The notes: a model not told the origin generated them from the sequence alone. A stretch of DNA of 64,000 nt from Sporosarcina ureae (GCF_002109325.1 NZ_CP015348.1:1832501-1896500), one strand, 5' to 3'. Shown: positions 26,530 through 37,015, counted from the stretch's first letter. Numbers and translations: made by a program.

Positions 26530-27648
26530 TCACACATTAATATTTCGCCCTTTCCATTGTACACTACCTTTTCGCTTTGATAGATAAAGTGAGTACGTAA
26601 AGATAGAAATAAAGACGACCAACAATAGTGGATATAGCGGGAATATCCACCAAATAAAACGACCGACACGTTTAGATGCGACCGCTAATTCAACTGCGTA
26701 CAGTATATATAAACCAATAGACACCCCTAGCCAACTTGTCGAACTAAAGCCTGAAACAAATAGCATACTAGCAGCAATTAATGCACCCGCCATCCATGTA
26801 TAGATCAATACCATAACGAGTGGGTGGGTCGCTGCAGAACCACTTGCCATACTTTTTGAATAGCCTTGTACCATATCGGATAAGCCTCCTGGATACATAC
26901 GCAACCAGGCTATTCCCTTACCACCATAGCAACGTACAGGCAAATCATGTTGTTGAAACGCCTTCCCAAGCGCCAAATCATCCATTACGGCTCCACGTAC
27001 GACCGCATGTCCGCCAATCTCTTCATACTGCATCTTATCACATAACAAGCACGGCCCGAATGAACCCCCCGCCTTCAAACGAGTTCCTGCAACTGTAAAG
27101 ACGTTCATACCCGCCATCACAATGAGTGGAAACAGAAATGCCAACTGCTCATACCATTTCTCGGCATAGTGCTCCGGCTGTAAAGACAAAATTCCACCGC
27201 TCCCCATGGATTCAAATGATGCGATATAATTCGACAAACTGTCTGGATGTGTAAAGACCGTATCTGCATCCATAAATAGTAATAATTTATTGTTAGCTAC
27301 CAATGAACCCGCCCAACAAGCAGCAGACTTTCCAATCCAGCCTTCTTCCAATAATTCATTTGAAATTACGTTAGCACCGTAAGACCGTGCCAATTCTCTT
27401 GTACCGTCAGTAGAGCCGTCATCTACCACAATCACTTCATACGATACGTGTCGCTGATGAACAATGGATTCAAGTAACGGCTTCAGACGAAACTCTTCAT
27501 TTCTTGCTGGAATGATAATGGAAACAGAAGATGTGGGAATACCTTTATGCTGAATGGTGGGTACTCGCCAAAAAACTAGTACGCCACATAACAAGCCAAG
27601 GAGCGCTATGACAAGTGCAATCAGTAGCGAGATCGATAAGACATCCAT
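26530..27648 (-). CDS. crtQ: Carotenoid glycosyltransferase (CrtQ type, GT2)
   Basis: 372-residue family 2 glycosyltransferase: N-terminal helix, then SIIIPARNEE (about 44-53), VIVVDDGSTDGT (about 73-84), MDADTVFT (about 125-132), and three C-terminal membrane helices. By context it transfers glucose to the carboxyl group of 4,4'-diaponeurosporenoate. ATG 27648 lies after GAGGAGG. Between crtP and crtO in the operon. Confidence 0.85.
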   Translation of the reverse strand: MDVLSISLLIALVIALLGLLCGVLVFWRVPTIQHKGIPTSSVSIIIPARNEEFRLKPLLESIVHQRHVSYEVIVVDDGSTDGTRELARSYGANVISNELLEEGWIGKSAACWAGSLVANNKLLLFMDADTVFTHPDSLSNYIASFESMGSGGILSLQPEHYAEKWYEQLAFLFPLIVMAGMNVFTVAGTRLKAGGSFGPCLLCDKMQYEEIGGHAVVRGAVMDDLALGKAFQQHDLPVRCYGGKGIAWLRMYPGGLSDMVQGYSKSMASGSAATHPLVMVLIYTWMAGALIAASMLFVSGFSSTSWLGVSIGLYILYAVELAVASKRVGRFIWWIFPLYPLLLVVFISIFTYSLYLSKRKGSVQWKGRNINV

Positions 27649-27675
27649 CACAAACTCCTCCTCTGTATCATTCCT

Positions 27676-29184
27676 TTATGATCGTGACCGTTTCACCATA
27701 TCACGCGTCAGGATCTTATCGCATACTTGTTGACCACTTAGTGTCACCATGGGCATACCGCCACCTGGATTGACTGTACCACCAACAAAGTACAAATTAT
27801 CAAAGCGTTCACTATGCTTCGGGTGTTTGAATCCTTTATTCTTCTTTTTATCCGATACCGTCCCGTAAATCGCCCCACGGTGAGAGCCATATGTGCGTTC
27901 AATATCATGAGGCGTCCAGACATCACGCGTTACGATGTTCTCACGTAAACCTTCTAGCCCCATACGCTCAAGCTTTTCTAACACGTTATTCTCAAGCTTC
28001 AAATAATCCGCTGGCGTAAATGGGTTATCTTGAATATGTGGAATATGCGGTAGGATTTTCAGATTTTCGTGACCTGGCAATGTTTGTGATGGATCTGTTT
28101 TATTCGTGTTGACGAGATAAATTGTTGGGTCATCAGGTAATTGCTTTTTCACAAATACTTTATCCATTTGCTTTTTGAGATTCTTGGAGAAGAAGAAGTT
28201 GTGATGATTAAGTTGCGGATAGCTCTTCTTTACGCCTAAATGAAGAACCAAGCCTGAACTGGATGGCTCAAACTTCTTCTCGAGTTTTTTCGTGAACTTA
28301 GGGTCACTATCGACCATCTTCTGGTAGAACGGAATTACTTCCATATTGGAAACGAAATAGTCTGCCTCTACTATTTCACCGTTAGCCAGTTCAGCACCAA
28401 TAATTTGGTCTCCAACTGTCTTCATTTTCCGAACACCGATCCCTGTATGTAGCTTGACACCAACTTCTTCTGCCAATTGAACAAGTGCATTAGCTAAATG
28501 ATGCATTCCGCCCGGTACATACCAACAACCTTGCGCATGCTGCATATAGACCATCATATTTAGTATAGCTGGCGCGTCATAAGGAGAAGAACCAACATAT
28601 TTAATAAAGTACGACAACATATCGCGCAGATGCGGATTACGTACACGCTTGTCAATTGCACCGTGTACAGTAGAAAACAGATCAAAGCCTTTAATCGACT
28701 TGAGTGCACCATGATGTTTAATCACTTCACTCGTGGAGTCCAGTCCTTCTTTGAAGTAGCCCGCTTCCGTCATGTCATACAGACCTTTAGAATAGTTCAG
28801 GAACTTCTGATAATCTTTCATATCCTTATGTGATAACTGTGGGTTCATCTGCTCCATCTTTTGTAAATCACCATATAAATCGAGCACTGTTCCGTCGGGG
28901 AAGAAAGAACGCCATTCACGCTCTAATCTAAGTATTTTTACGTAATCTGACATACACTTCCCACTATCCTCAAACAGCTTTTCGAAAATATGCGGCATCG
29001 TCAAAATGGAAGGGCCCAAATCGAAACCGAAACCGTCTTGCTCCAAGCGATTTAATTTTCCACCTAGATGATTGTTTTGTTCATACAAGGTTACAGAATA
29101 ATCACGTTGCGCTAATGAAATAGCAGCCGACAGCCCACCTAGGCCACCGCCAATCACCACTACGCGTTTTTGGTTTTCCAACAT
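27676..29184 (-). CDS. crtP: 4,4'-diaponeurosporene oxygenase (CrtP type)
   Basis: 502-residue FAD enzyme of the carotenoid desaturase family. N-terminal dinucleotide motif [12 protein letters not shown] (about 10-21), then the CrtP-like stretches [25 protein letters not shown] and [11 protein letters not shown], and C-terminal [20 protein letters not shown] (about 472-491). These agree with S. aureus CrtP, which oxidises the terminal methyl group of the C30 carotenoid, rather than CrtN. The product still needs an aldehyde dehydrogenase, which is not in this operon. Confidence 0.9.
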   Translation of the reverse strand: MLENQKRVVVIGGGLGGLSAAISLAQRDYSVTLYEQNNHLGGKLNRLEQDGFGFDLGPSILTMPHIFEKLFEDSGKCMSDYVKILRLEREWRSFFPDGTVLDLYGDLQKMEQMNPQLSHKDMKDYQKFLNYSKGLYDMTEAGYFKEGLDSTSEVIKHHGALKSIKGFDLFSTVHGAIDKRVRNPHLRDMLSYFIKYVGSSPYDAPAILNMMVYMQHAQGCWYVPGGMHHLANALVQLAEEVGVKLHTGIGVRKMKTVGDQIIGAELANGEIVEADYFVSNMEVIPFYQKMVDSDPKFTKKLEKKFEPSSSGLVLHLGVKKSYPQLNHHNFFFSKNLKKQMDKVFVKKQLPDDPTIYLVNTNKTDPSQTLPGHENLKILPHIPHIQDNPFTPADYLKLENNVLEKLERMGLEGLRENIVTRDVWTPHDIERTYGSHRGAIYGTVSDKKKNKGFKHPKHSERFDNLYFVGGTVNPGGGMPMVTLSGQQVCDKILTRDMVKRSRS

Positions 29185-29202
29185 ATAGGGCCACTCTCCT
29201 TC

Positions 29203-30066
29203 TTACATGCTCGCACGGGCAACTAACTTTGCCATTTCCACCGCTGACACATAATTTTTCTGATTAAAACAATCGTATCCACTTTTTCGTACACTATTTA
29301 ATATTCCTTGATAAACATGTGCTGACGATAATACGGGAAAACGGCTATCCTCATCGAATTCTCCAATATGTTGCGTGAAATTGTCATATAAGTTCTCCGC
29401 ACGTTTCGCAAGATATTCCCACATAGCCACAAAGTTCTTTGTGATTTGCCCTTCTGACAAAAAAACTTCACTATACTTATAGCGTTCCATTTCCTCTTGT
29501 GGCAAGTAAATACGACCTTTGTCTCGGTAATCTTCACCGACATCACGAAGGATATTTGTTAGTTGCATTGCAATGCCGAGATCTTCCGCCACGCGATTCA
29601 AGTCCGTCTTAGCGTTACTCGCAATAATGGGTAATAACATTTTTCCTACAGAACCTGCCACATACTTACTATACGTTTCCAATGAACTAAGATTCGATGG
29701 GCTCATAAAATGAATATCCATACGTTGCCCTGTCAGTTGTTCATAAAACGGTTGTAAGTCCATATCGAAACGATTGAATACGTCACGTAAAGCTCTCCAT
29801 AATGGATGATCTACTTCTTGGCCTTTTGCAAAATGATTGAGTTCATCTGTCAATCGATCCAACGCAATAAGTTGTAAACCGCTTGTATTATTTTCATCTA
29901 CACTATCATCTGCAGTTCGGCAAAAGGCATAGATAGCATATACTGCGCGTGCTTTATCTTTTGGTAGATTTGAGAACGCGTAATAAAAGCTCTTTGAATG
30001 ACGCTTGATGATTTTTTCACAATAGGCATAGTCAGAAGCTATAGTCGATGATCGATCGATTACCAT
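29203..30066 (-). CDS. crtM: Dehydrosqualene synthase (CrtM type)
   Basis: 287-residue squalene/phytoene synthase family enzyme that joins two farnesyl diphosphates. Aspartate-rich motifs are FCRTADDSVDE (about 46-56) and LTNILRDVGEDYRDKGRIYLP (split, about 170-190). Start set at 30066 (MVIDRSST) because AGAGGAG is 7 bases upstream; the open frame reaches 30309 but overlaps crtN by more than 200 bases. Length is the normal one for CrtM. Confidence 0.9.
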   Translation of the reverse strand: MVIDRSSTIASDYAYCEKIIKRHSKSFYYAFSNLPKDKARAVYAIYAFCRTADDSVDENNTSGLQLIALDRLTDELNHFAKGQEVDHPLWRALRDVFNRFDMDLQPFYEQLTGQRMDIHFMSPSNLSSLETYSKYVAGSVGKMLLPIIASNAKTDLNRVAEDLGIAMQLTNILRDVGEDYRDKGRIYLPQEEMERYKYSEVFLSEGQITKNFVAMWEYLAKRAENLYDNFTQHIGEFDEDSRFPVLSSAHVYQGILNSVRKSGYDCFNQKNYVSAVEMAKLVARASM

Positions 30067-30079
30067 ATGAATTCTCCTC

Positions 30080-31600
30080 TCAAGTTGCTTGGAATAATAT
30101 ACCTCTATCATCATGCATGAGTTCTTCTGTCGCGATTCGTGCGGAAAGAAGAACAATCGGCACCCCTGCACCTGGATGTGTACTACTACCTGTAAAGTAT
30201 AAATTTTCACAATGCGTTGCTTTACTTTGTGGACGTAAATGATTACTTTGGCTAAGTGTTGGCTGCAACCCGAATGTTGCACCATTTTGTGCGTTGAAAC
30301 GTTCTTCAAAGTCTTTCGGCGTCATAAAGCTTTCAGACACAATTTCATTTTCCACGTTTTCAAAGCCTTTTACTTTCTTCAATGCTTCTAGAACGTAGTG
30401 GCGATAATGCTGGATTGTTTCTTCATCCCACTCGTATTGTGAACATGAACGGTCGGAAACAGGTACTAGAATATACAAACCATCTTTACCTTCAGGTGCC
30501 AATGAAGGATCCAACTTGGAGCCAATATAAACGTAGAAAGATGCCTCTTCTAGTTTCTTACCAGTAAAAATATCATCCAAGTTTTCTCTCAACTTCTCAT
30601 TGAAGATAAAGTTGTGTGCAGTCTTTATTTCTTCATATTTCTTATCCATTCCGAGATACATCAGGAAGCATGAACAAGAGTATTTCATATTATCTATTTT
30701 CTTATCTGTGTACTTCCCTTTAGAAGGCACATCTTTCACCAAATTTTTCATTGCGTATGGGAAGTCCGCATTGCACATTACATAATCGGATTCGATGAAC
30801 TCACCCGCAACTTGTATACCTTTTGCTACTCTATTTTCAATGACTATCTCCTCGACCGGTGTATTGTAATGTACTTTGCCACCAAGCTCTAGGAACAAAC
30901 GCTCAAGCGATGATGCCATAGTGTACATTCCGCCTTTAATAAACCAGACACCGTAGAGGAATTCGATCATCGGAATCATCGTATATAGTGACGGTCCACT
31001 ATAAGGAGAAACCCCAATATATAATGTCTGGAAACTGATCATCTGCTTTAGACGTTCATCTTTAATGTACTTGCTCATAAATGCATCCGCTGTGTCAAAT
31101 GTCTTCAGCTTCAAACCTTGTTTAAGTACAGACAAGTTATAGAAATCCGATGGTTTACGGAATGGCTTCTGCAAGAAATGTTCTTTCGCCACTAGGAAAC
31201 GCTTATAAATCACTTGCAAGTATTCTAGGAATCCAGCCGCGTCATCTTCGCTTATTCCTTCGAACACTTCCATCAGTTTTGATAGTTCAGCAGAGATTTC
31301 ATAGTGATCCTGTGGTTTGTCGCCAAAGTATACGCTATATATTGGATCTAAACGCTCCATAGGAATATAGTCATCGGGGTCTTTTCCACACAGATAAAAA
31401 ATTTCTTTATATAGATCAGGCATCATTACAATGGTGGGCCCTAAATCGAATTGATAGCCGTCTTGTTGAATACGGTGCATCTTACCTCCAGCCATAGATT
31501 CCTTCTCAAATAGCTCTACTTGATAACCCGCGTGTTGAAGTCGGATGGCACTCGCGAGTCCTGCTACACCCGCGCCAATTACGTTTACCTTTTTCTTCAT
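30080..31600 (-). CDS. crtN: Dehydrosqualene desaturase (CrtN type)
   Basis: 506-residue FAD-dependent desaturase, first gene of the crt operon. N-terminal VIGAGVAGLASA (about 6-17), then GGKMHR, FDLGPTIVMMPDLYKEIF and ISFQTLYIGVSPYSGPSLY, and C-terminal YFTGSSTHPGAGVPIVLLSA (about 470-489). These match staphylococcal CrtN, which turns dehydrosqualene into 4,4'-diaponeurosporene. GAGGAGATG precedes the start. Crt gene order is N-M-P-Q-O, different from S. aureus (crtOPQMN). Confidence 0.9.
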   Translation of the reverse strand: MKKKVNVIGAGVAGLASAIRLQHAGYQVELFEKESMAGGKMHRIQQDGYQFDLGPTIVMMPDLYKEIFYLCGKDPDDYIPMERLDPIYSVYFGDKPQDHYEISAELSKLMEVFEGISEDDAAGFLEYLQVIYKRFLVAKEHFLQKPFRKPSDFYNLSVLKQGLKLKTFDTADAFMSKYIKDERLKQMISFQTLYIGVSPYSGPSLYTMIPMIEFLYGVWFIKGGMYTMASSLERLFLELGGKVHYNTPVEEIVIENRVAKGIQVAGEFIESDYVMCNADFPYAMKNLVKDVPSKGKYTDKKIDNMKYSCSCFLMYLGMDKKYEEIKTAHNFIFNEKLRENLDDIFTGKKLEEASFYVYIGSKLDPSLAPEGKDGLYILVPVSDRSCSQYEWDEETIQHYRHYVLEALKKVKGFENVENEIVSESFMTPKDFEERFNAQNGATFGLQPTLSQSNHLRPQSKATHCENLYFTGSSTHPGAGVPIVLLSARIATEELMHDDRGILFQAT

Positions 31601-31636
31601 TTTTTACATCTCCTCACTTCTAGTGTGAAACAAACA

Positions 31637-31706
31637 TTGTACATAGTTGTATAATCAATGGAATAATTACAAGTTTCGCAATAAAACCTTATACAATGGT
31701 TATACA
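31637..31706 (-). promoter_or_regulatory. Upstream region of the crt operon with repeated TRTACA-type motifs
   Basis: Between crtN and the deacetylase terminator are TTGTACA (31637-31643), TTGTATAA (31647-31654), TTATACAA (31689-31696) and TTATACA (31700-31706). The second and third are a perfect inverted pair. They are candidate regulator sites, for example for a MerR/CarH-like protein, but no such gene is in the window. Confidence 0.3.
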
Positions 31707-31757
31707 CTATTATAAGAATTTTCACAAGTAGTAGAGTTAGCATTTTTAAAATTACGT

Positions 31758-31799
31758 GAAAAAGCCCTTAATCTTATAACAAGATTAGGGGCTTTTTCA
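31758..31799. terminator. Terminator after the polysaccharide deacetylase gene
   Basis: GAAAAAGCCCTTAATCTT pairs with the reverse segment AAGATTAGGGGCTTTTTC; A and T tracts on both sides. It serves the minus-strand deacetylase gene. Confidence 0.85.
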
Positions 31800-31829
31800 T
31801 GTGATCTATTGTAGATTTATACAGAAAAA

Positions 31830-32540
31830 CTACAAGTTACTCTTATTAACAGAAACAAATTCTATACCCTTTCCTACAGCTTCATCTAAGTAAATAGAAA
31901 GCTTGTCCAACATATGAGCTGGTGCACGGTCATCGGCACCTCGGTTAGTGCCATCGTCGTGTAGTAAAATAATCGAACCGTCAGCTGGGACGTTACGCAA
32001 GCCTTCTAGTAGTCCTTGCTCGCAACTATTTATTTTCCAGTCTTTGAAGACGTGTGACCAGAGGACGATTTGATACGGTCTGGTGACGAATAGTGTTGCT
32101 GCGTTCATAAAACCCCATGGCGGTCTGTATACTGTTGGTGATTCTCCTGTAATATCGAAGATGGCACGATGGGTTTCCTTAATTTCTCGTGACAACATAG
32201 AAGGCGTTAGCAACCAGCTAGATGTATGGTTGTCGTGATGAATACCGATTTGATGACCTTCTTTGTGCATACGTTCGACAACCTCAGGATAGTCACGAAC
32301 ATGTTGACCCACTACGAAGAATGTTGCTTTGATTTGATGTTGCTTAAGTAAATCGAGCAGTTGCATTGTGTAAACGGGATTGGGTCCATCGTCAAACGTT
32401 AAAGCAATGCCTCTTCGTTCTGGCAGACGTTTCATGACTCGGTACCCTGTTGACCCGATCAAGGCGGTAGCTCCCATGCCATAGGCAAAAGGAAGAAGTG
32501 CAGCTGCTCCTGCAATCCAGGCAATGTTTTGTTTTTTCAT
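31830..32540 (-). CDS. Polysaccharide deacetylase (NodB domain), membrane-anchored
   Basis: 236-residue carbohydrate esterase family 4 protein. After an N-terminal membrane helix or signal (about 5-28) come TFDDGPN (about 49-55, catalytic Asp and metal Asp), the metal-binding HxxxH in GIHHDNH (about 98-104), YRPPWG (about 137-142) and ILLHDDG (about 193-199). It should remove acetyl groups from peptidoglycan or another surface glycan. The two metal His residues are intact, so activity is expected. Monocistronic and divergent from the ECF S-component gene. Confidence 0.85.
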   Translation of the reverse strand: MKKQNIAWIAGAAALLPFAYGMGATALIGSTGYRVMKRLPERRGIALTFDDGPNPVYTMQLLDLLKQHQIKATFFVVGQHVRDYPEVVERMHKEGHQIGIHHDNHTSSWLLTPSMLSREIKETHRAIFDITGESPTVYRPPWGFMNAATLFVTRPYQIVLWSHVFKDWKINSCEQGLLEGLRNVPADGSIILLHDDGTNRGADDRAPAHMLDKLSIYLDEAVGKGIEFVSVNKSNL

Positions 32541-32715
32541 ACTAACTCACTTCCTTTTTCTTTAGTATAAAGTGTATTTATTCGTAATTCAAAATCATAA
32601 CTATGTATCCATTCTATTCTGACCACTAAACTTTATCCTGTATTGACTCTTTTTAAAGTATCAGATTCCCTTTATTCTAAATCTAATACTTTTATACGTG
32701 AGGATGGTACAGACC

Positions 32716-33252
32716 ATGCAGAAAACACAAAGTTATCCTACGCAACGAACAAAGACATTTGATTTAATACTGACGTCCATGCTTGCATCACTCGTGTTCG
32801 TCGCTACACTTTTACTTAATATTAAGCTGCCTCTTGGAAACGGTGGACTGATTCACCTCGGTACTGCCATGTTGTTCATTGTCTCTATTTTATTCGGACC
32901 TAAAAAAGGGATGATCGCAGGAGCTATCGGAATGGGCTTATTCGACCTCGTCAGTGGCTGGGCGTTGTGGGCACCTATCACTATCCTGACACGTGGCTTG
33001 CAAGGGTATATTGTTGGTAAAGTTGCATGGTCAAACGGCCGTAAAGGAACAAGCTTCAAATTTAACCTACTCGCCATGCTGATTTCGATACCACTCACTG
33101 TTGCAGGCTACTACGTAGGAGAAAGTATACTCTACAACAGTTTAATCATCCCGCTTGCTTCCATACCAGGTGATCTAGTGCAATGCGCAGTGGGAATAGC
33201 GATTGCTATTCCGGTTTGTGCGATGTTGAAAAAGGTTTCCATGTTTAAATAA
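32716..33252 (+). CDS. ECF transporter S component
   Basis: 178-residue membrane protein with about five to six helices and the S-component features GGLIHLGTAMLFIVSILFGPKKGMIAGAIGMGLFDL (split, about 46-81). It would bind a vitamin or related micronutrient and work with a shared ECF module encoded elsewhere. The substrate cannot be read; no riboswitch was recognised in the 150 bases upstream. Start at 32716 is preferred because GAGGATGG lies 9 bases upstream; the frame opens at 32698. Confidence 0.75.
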   Translation: MQKTQSYPTQRTKTFDLILTSMLASLVFVATLLLNIKLPLGNGGLIHLGTAMLFIVSILFGPKKGMIAGAIGMGLFDLVSGWALWAPITILTRGLQGYIVGKVAWSNGRKGTSFKFNLLAMLISIPLTVAGYYVGESILYNSLIIPLASIPGDLVQCAVGIAIAIPVCAMLKKVSMFK

Positions 33253-33292
33253 ACACTACCCACTGCAAAAGCAGTGGGTAGTGTTTATTTAT
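33253..33292 (+). terminator. Terminator of the ECF S-component gene
   Basis: ACACTACCCACTGC pairs perfectly with GCAGTGGGTAGTGT over an AAAA loop, followed by TTATTTAT. Confidence 0.85.
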
Positions 33293-33348
33293 ATGTACTA
33301 TTCATTTTCTAGAACTAAACGAGTTAAGTGTATATAAAAGTGAATTCA

Positions 33349-33391
33349 TTAAAAAAACTCTACTACGAATCACATCGTAGTAGAGTTTTAT
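33349..33391. terminator. Terminator of the mqo gene
   Basis: AAAACTCTACTACGA pairs perfectly with TCGTAGTAGAGTTTT (33375-33389); the minus strand has T7 after the stem. Confidence 0.85.
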
Positions 33392-33402
33392 GATTCTAAC
33401 AA

Positions 33403-34914
33403 TTAGTTATGAACTACTTCTTTCTCCAGCTCATTCTCTGTCAGTTTTAATGTTTTGGAAGTAGATGCATGCATGTCCTTCAATAACTCAGGATGCTCTG
33501 CTAATGCTTTACCAAATGAAGGAATCATCTCCTTCAACTTCGGCTCCCAGTCGCTTACTTGCTCAGGGAAGCACTTGTTAATAAGGTCCAGCATAACTGC
33601 TACTGCAGTAGATGCTCCCGGAGAAGCTCCTAGCAACGCTGCAATTGAGCCATCCTTATCTGTTACAAGTTCCGTACCAAATTGTAGCGTACCTTTGCTA
33701 TCTGGAGTATCTTTGATAACTTGTACACGCTGTCCCGCCGTCCATAAATCCCAATCTTCGCTCTTCGCATCTGGAATAAATTCACGCAGTTCATTGATAC
33801 GTTGTTCTTTTGTTTGTACTACTTGTTCTACCAAATACTTAGTCAACGACATATTCTTTGCACCACATGCTAGCATAGTCGTTAAGTTATTAGGTTTTAC
33901 AGAACCAATTAGATCCATCATAGATCCTTCTTTTAAGAACTTCGGTGTGAAGCCTGCAAATGGTCCAAACAGCAAGGATTTTTCGCCGTCTATATAGCGA
34001 GTGTCCAAGTGTGGAACGGACATTGGCGGTGCACCGACTTTAGCTTTACCATATACTTTTGCATGATGCTTTGCAATGACATCTGGGTTTTTACAAACCA
34101 TGAATACACCGCTAATTGGGAATCCACCAATGTGCTTACTTTCAGGAATACCTGTTTTCTGAAGCAATGGAAGACTTCCGCCCCCGCCACCTATGAAAAC
34201 AAATTTAGTTTTATGGAATTCAAGCTTTCCATCTTTATTATTCTTTATTTTTAATTCCCATTCGCCATCACTTGTACGCTTGATATCTTCTACTTGATGA
34301 CCGTAGTTCACTTCAACGTCCACTTTTTGCATGTGCTCGATTAACATACGAGTCAACGCACCAAAGTTTACGTCCGTACCTGTATCAATTTTTGTTGCAG
34401 CAATTGCTTCATTGACAGTACGGTCTTTCATGATTAACGGAATCCACTCTTTCAACTTCTCCGGATCTTCGGAAAACTCCATTCCTTCGAATAGTGGATT
34501 TGCTGTCATCGCTTCAAAGCGCTTCTTCAAATACTTCACATTGTCTTCACCTTGTACAAGACTCATGTGTGGCAGTGGCATTATAAATTGCTCAGGATCT
34601 TTAATTAATTCTTTCTCGACTAGATGTGACCAAAACTGCATAGAAAGCTGGAATTGCTCGTTTACTTTAACCGCTTTCGCAATATCTACAGTACCATCCG
34701 GTCTTTCAGAAGTGTAATTCAGTTCACACAATGCTGCGTGACCTGTTCCTGCATTATTCATCTCATGCGAGCTTTCTTCACCTGCTCTATCCAGTTTCTC
34801 GAACAAGGAGATGTTCCAGTCTGGCGCTAATTCCTTTAGCATCGTTCCTAGTGTCGCACTCATAATTCCGGCACCAATTAAAATAACATCTGATTTAGTT
34901 TGTCTATTACTCAT
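33403..34914 (-). CDS. mqo: Malate:quinone oxidoreductase
   Basis: 503-residue FAD-dependent, membrane-associated enzyme that oxidises malate to oxaloacetate and passes electrons to quinone. N-terminal FAD motif [18 protein letters not shown] (about 9-26), then the family stretch [21 protein letters not shown] (split, about 48-68) and [20 protein letters not shown] (about 235-254). Length matches bacterial Mqo. It stands alone between two terminators; 248 bases upstream contain no further gene. Confidence 0.9.
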   Translation of the reverse strand: MSNRQTKSDVILIGAGIMSATLGTMLKELAPDWNISLFEKLDRAGEESSHEMNNAGTGHAALCELNYTSERPDGTVDIAKAVKVNEQFQLSMQFWSHLVEKELIKDPEQFIMPLPHMSLVQGEDNVKYLKKRFEAMTANPLFEGMEFSEDPEKLKEWIPLIMKDRTVNEAIAATKIDTGTDVNFGALTRMLIEHMQKVDVEVNYGHQVEDIKRTSDGEWELKIKNNKDGKLEFHKTKFVFIGGGGGSLPLLQKTGIPESKHIGGFPISGVFMVCKNPDVIAKHHAKVYGKAKVGAPPMSVPHLDTRYIDGEKSLLFGPFAGFTPKFLKEGSMMDLIGSVKPNNLTTMLACGAKNMSLTKYLVEQVVQTKEQRINELREFIPDAKSEDWDLWTAGQRVQVIKDTPDSKGTLQFGTELVTDKDGSIAALLGASPGASTAVAVMLDLINKCFPEQVSDWEPKLKEMIPSFGKALAEHPELLKDMHASTSKTLKLTENELEKEVVHN

Positions 34915-35162
34915 TTTGACCTTCCTTATATGTGAAATTTACAGAAACGTAAATGTTCCTAAATAAGGCGTCACAGCATACATGGCGCGTACTAGGAGCA
35001 CTTTATTCTGTCTTGGTTTGACCATACAACTACTACCATCTTTTCTAGTATACATCAAATATAACGAGGTTTAAAGAGACTTGTCTGTTTGTTTGTGAAG
35101 ATAATCACAATAAAGTGTCAGAATTCTGTTATATTTTCTTTTTATTTTAGCATTGAGAAATT

Positions 35163-36356
35163 TCATGTTAATAGATCTTCTGAAATCACTTTAAATCCTT
35201 CAATAATCGTATCTTCTTCTACTTCAATCAAAATACATTGCTTGCCATCATAGTTGACCTGCTTCACATATTTCAAGTCTTGTGGGCTGATAGAAATATT
35301 GGCTACTTTGGTTTCAATTTTAATTGACTTCGATGTATAGCTAGGGACAATGTGAGCCGCCTTCATTTCATAAGATGTGTCATCGACTATAGTCTGGAAA
35401 GCCGTTTCTACCGCTTCTGTATTGACGTAGTCGACACCGCTCATTTTCAACACACGCTCTACTTGCTTCGCATCAATGACTGGTGGCTCTTCCGGTTCTT
35501 CCTCTTCTTCATCCACTACAGTCAACCTGTAGATTGCCTCGTAGACATTTCCTAGCGTTTCCGTATCTACTTCGCCACCTACTACTTGTTTAACAATCTC
35601 CTCGAAAACAGCTTTATCGTCAGCGGCAGTAACTACTTCTTCTCCATTCAAGACATTCTCTATAAACGCATAATCGGGCTTATTCGCTTTACCGGCTGCA
35701 TACAAGACATGGTTTACATCAGCCGAATTGTCTGTAAAGCAAGGGAAGAGAAAGCCGCCGATGGGTGATGCTAGATTAATGATAGGATCAAGCATCGTAT
35801 TCGATTTAAATTCACGCTCTTGAAAATCAAATACGATAGAGCGCTTCGGCAAGTCGGTGTGATTCATACTGCATAGAATAAACGGTGTCGTAAACACTTC
35901 ATCACGCATATCGATTTCTGTCTCTTCACTGTTACGTTTGGTCTTTTTAAAGTAGTTCCCACGAACAAATGTGATGACAAGATCTTTTTCATATTGGACA
36001 TCTTTCACCATCTTCAATGCCAAATGCTGCATCTCAGTTTTCCAATCATCTACTTCTTCTGCCTGCAAACCTTCATACAATAACTTTTGTGTGTGTTCCT
36101 CATTAGGCTCTTCTTCCTGACGTTCGAACTTCACTTCAAATAACTTCATACCTAGCTTACCGCCAAGTACTTTCTTGAAGTTCGTCATGAATAATTCCTG
36201 TTGTTCACGGTCCAGCAAAGCAAAGGCCTGACTTTCCTCATGATAAATCTCACTGCTTTCCTGTCTAATATACACATGGTAAATATCAGTGATTGTTAGA
36301 AGATCTGTATCTAATTTAAATCGTTTACGAATATCTGCAATATCGTTCTTATTCAT
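35163..36356 (-). CDS. DUF4317 family protein
   Basis: 397-residue soluble protein of the DUF4317 family, found in Firmicutes and without assigned function. Family-like features are the start MNKNDIADIRKRFK, a central VFDFQEREFKSNTMLDP and SPIGGFLFPCFTDNSAD, and an acidic run EEEEPEEPP at about 292-300. ATG 36356 is preferred over a GTG at 36368, because AGGAAGTGGG lies upstream. No signal peptide or membrane helix. Confidence 0.75.
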   Translation of the reverse strand: MNKNDIADIRKRFKLDTDLLTITDIYHVYIRQESSEIYHEESQAFALLDREQQELFMTNFKKVLGGKLGMKLFEVKFERQEEEPNEEHTQKLLYEGLQAEEVDDWKTEMQHLALKMVKDVQYEKDLVITFVRGNYFKKTKRNSEETEIDMRDEVFTTPFILCSMNHTDLPKRSIVFDFQEREFKSNTMLDPIINLASPIGGFLFPCFTDNSADVNHVLYAAGKANKPDYAFIENVLNGEEVVTAADDKAVFEEIVKQVVGGEVDTETLGNVYEAIYRLTVVDEEEEEPEEPPVIDAKQVERVLKMSGVDYVNTEAVETAFQTIVDDTSYEMKAAHIVPSYTSKSIKIETKVANISISPQDLKYVKQVNYDGKQCILIEVEEDTIIEGFKVISEDLLT

Positions 36357-36518
36357 TTTCGTTCCCACTTCCTAACTGATTTAAATGAATTGATTCAACA
36401 CGTTGGATGATGTTATCACACTTATCTGGAAAAAATTAAATAAATTGTACATAAAAAACGAAAAAACGGGTACACAATGGAGTGAGACTAAAAAATGTAT
36501 ACAAGGAGTAGTGATTTC

Positions 36519-36941
36519 ATGTCAGAAAAACTATTTACAGCCACAGCAACTGCTAACGGAGGAAGAGAAGGTCATGTTGCGTCTTCCGATCAAGTAGTTG
36601 AATTCGATACGGCAATGCCTGGAACAAAACGAGCGAAAGAATTAGAGCGCTCTACTAACCCCGAGCAATTATTCGCTGCGGGTTACGCGGCTTGTTTTGA
36701 CAGCGCACTTCAACTCGTCGCAAGCAAAGAACGCGTTAAATTCTCTTCCGAAGTCACAGCAAACGTCAGCCTGTGTAAAGACGAATCGGACGGTGGCTTC
36801 AAGCTAGAAGTAGAACTACAAGTAAAAGGTACAGACATTGAAAAAGCACAACTAGAAGAACTAGTAGAAAAAGCACACCAAGTCTGCCCTTACTCTAAAG
36901 CTACAAGAGATAATATTGCCGTTACATTAACAGTAGCCTGA
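36519..36941 (+). CDS. ohr: Organic hydroperoxide resistance protein (Ohr/OsmC family)
   Basis: 140-residue thiol peroxidase that reduces organic hydroperoxides. The two catalytic cysteines are in AACFDSAL (about residue 60) and VCPYSKAT (about residue 124), with Arg and Glu partners in the Ohr positions (PGTKRAKELERSTNPEQLFAAGYAAC, split). AAGGAG precedes ATG 36519; the frame begins at 36495. No ohrR-type MarR regulator is adjacent. Ends at a strong terminator. Confidence 0.9.
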   Translation: MSEKLFTATATANGGREGHVASSDQVVEFDTAMPGTKRAKELERSTNPEQLFAAGYAACFDSALQLVASKERVKFSSEVTANVSLCKDESDGGFKLEVELQVKGTDIEKAQLEELVEKAHQVCPYSKATRDNIAVTLTVA

Positions 36942-36968
36942 TTACAAAATCGTACGAACACAAGATAG

Positions 36969-37015
36969 AGCTGTCCCCGAATTCGTGATGACGATTTCCG
37001 GGACAGCTTTTTAAA
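36969..37015 (+). terminator. Terminator of ohr
   Basis: AGCTGTCCC and GGGACAGCT arms followed by TTTTTAA. Confidence 0.8.

Noticed and set aside
30067-30309. N-terminal extension of crtM
   Set aside because: It would overlap crtN by more than 200 bases; a good ribosome site and the family start lie at 30066.
33455-33997. Plus-strand open frame of 180 codons
   Set aside because: Antisense to mqo, with no motif or ribosome site.
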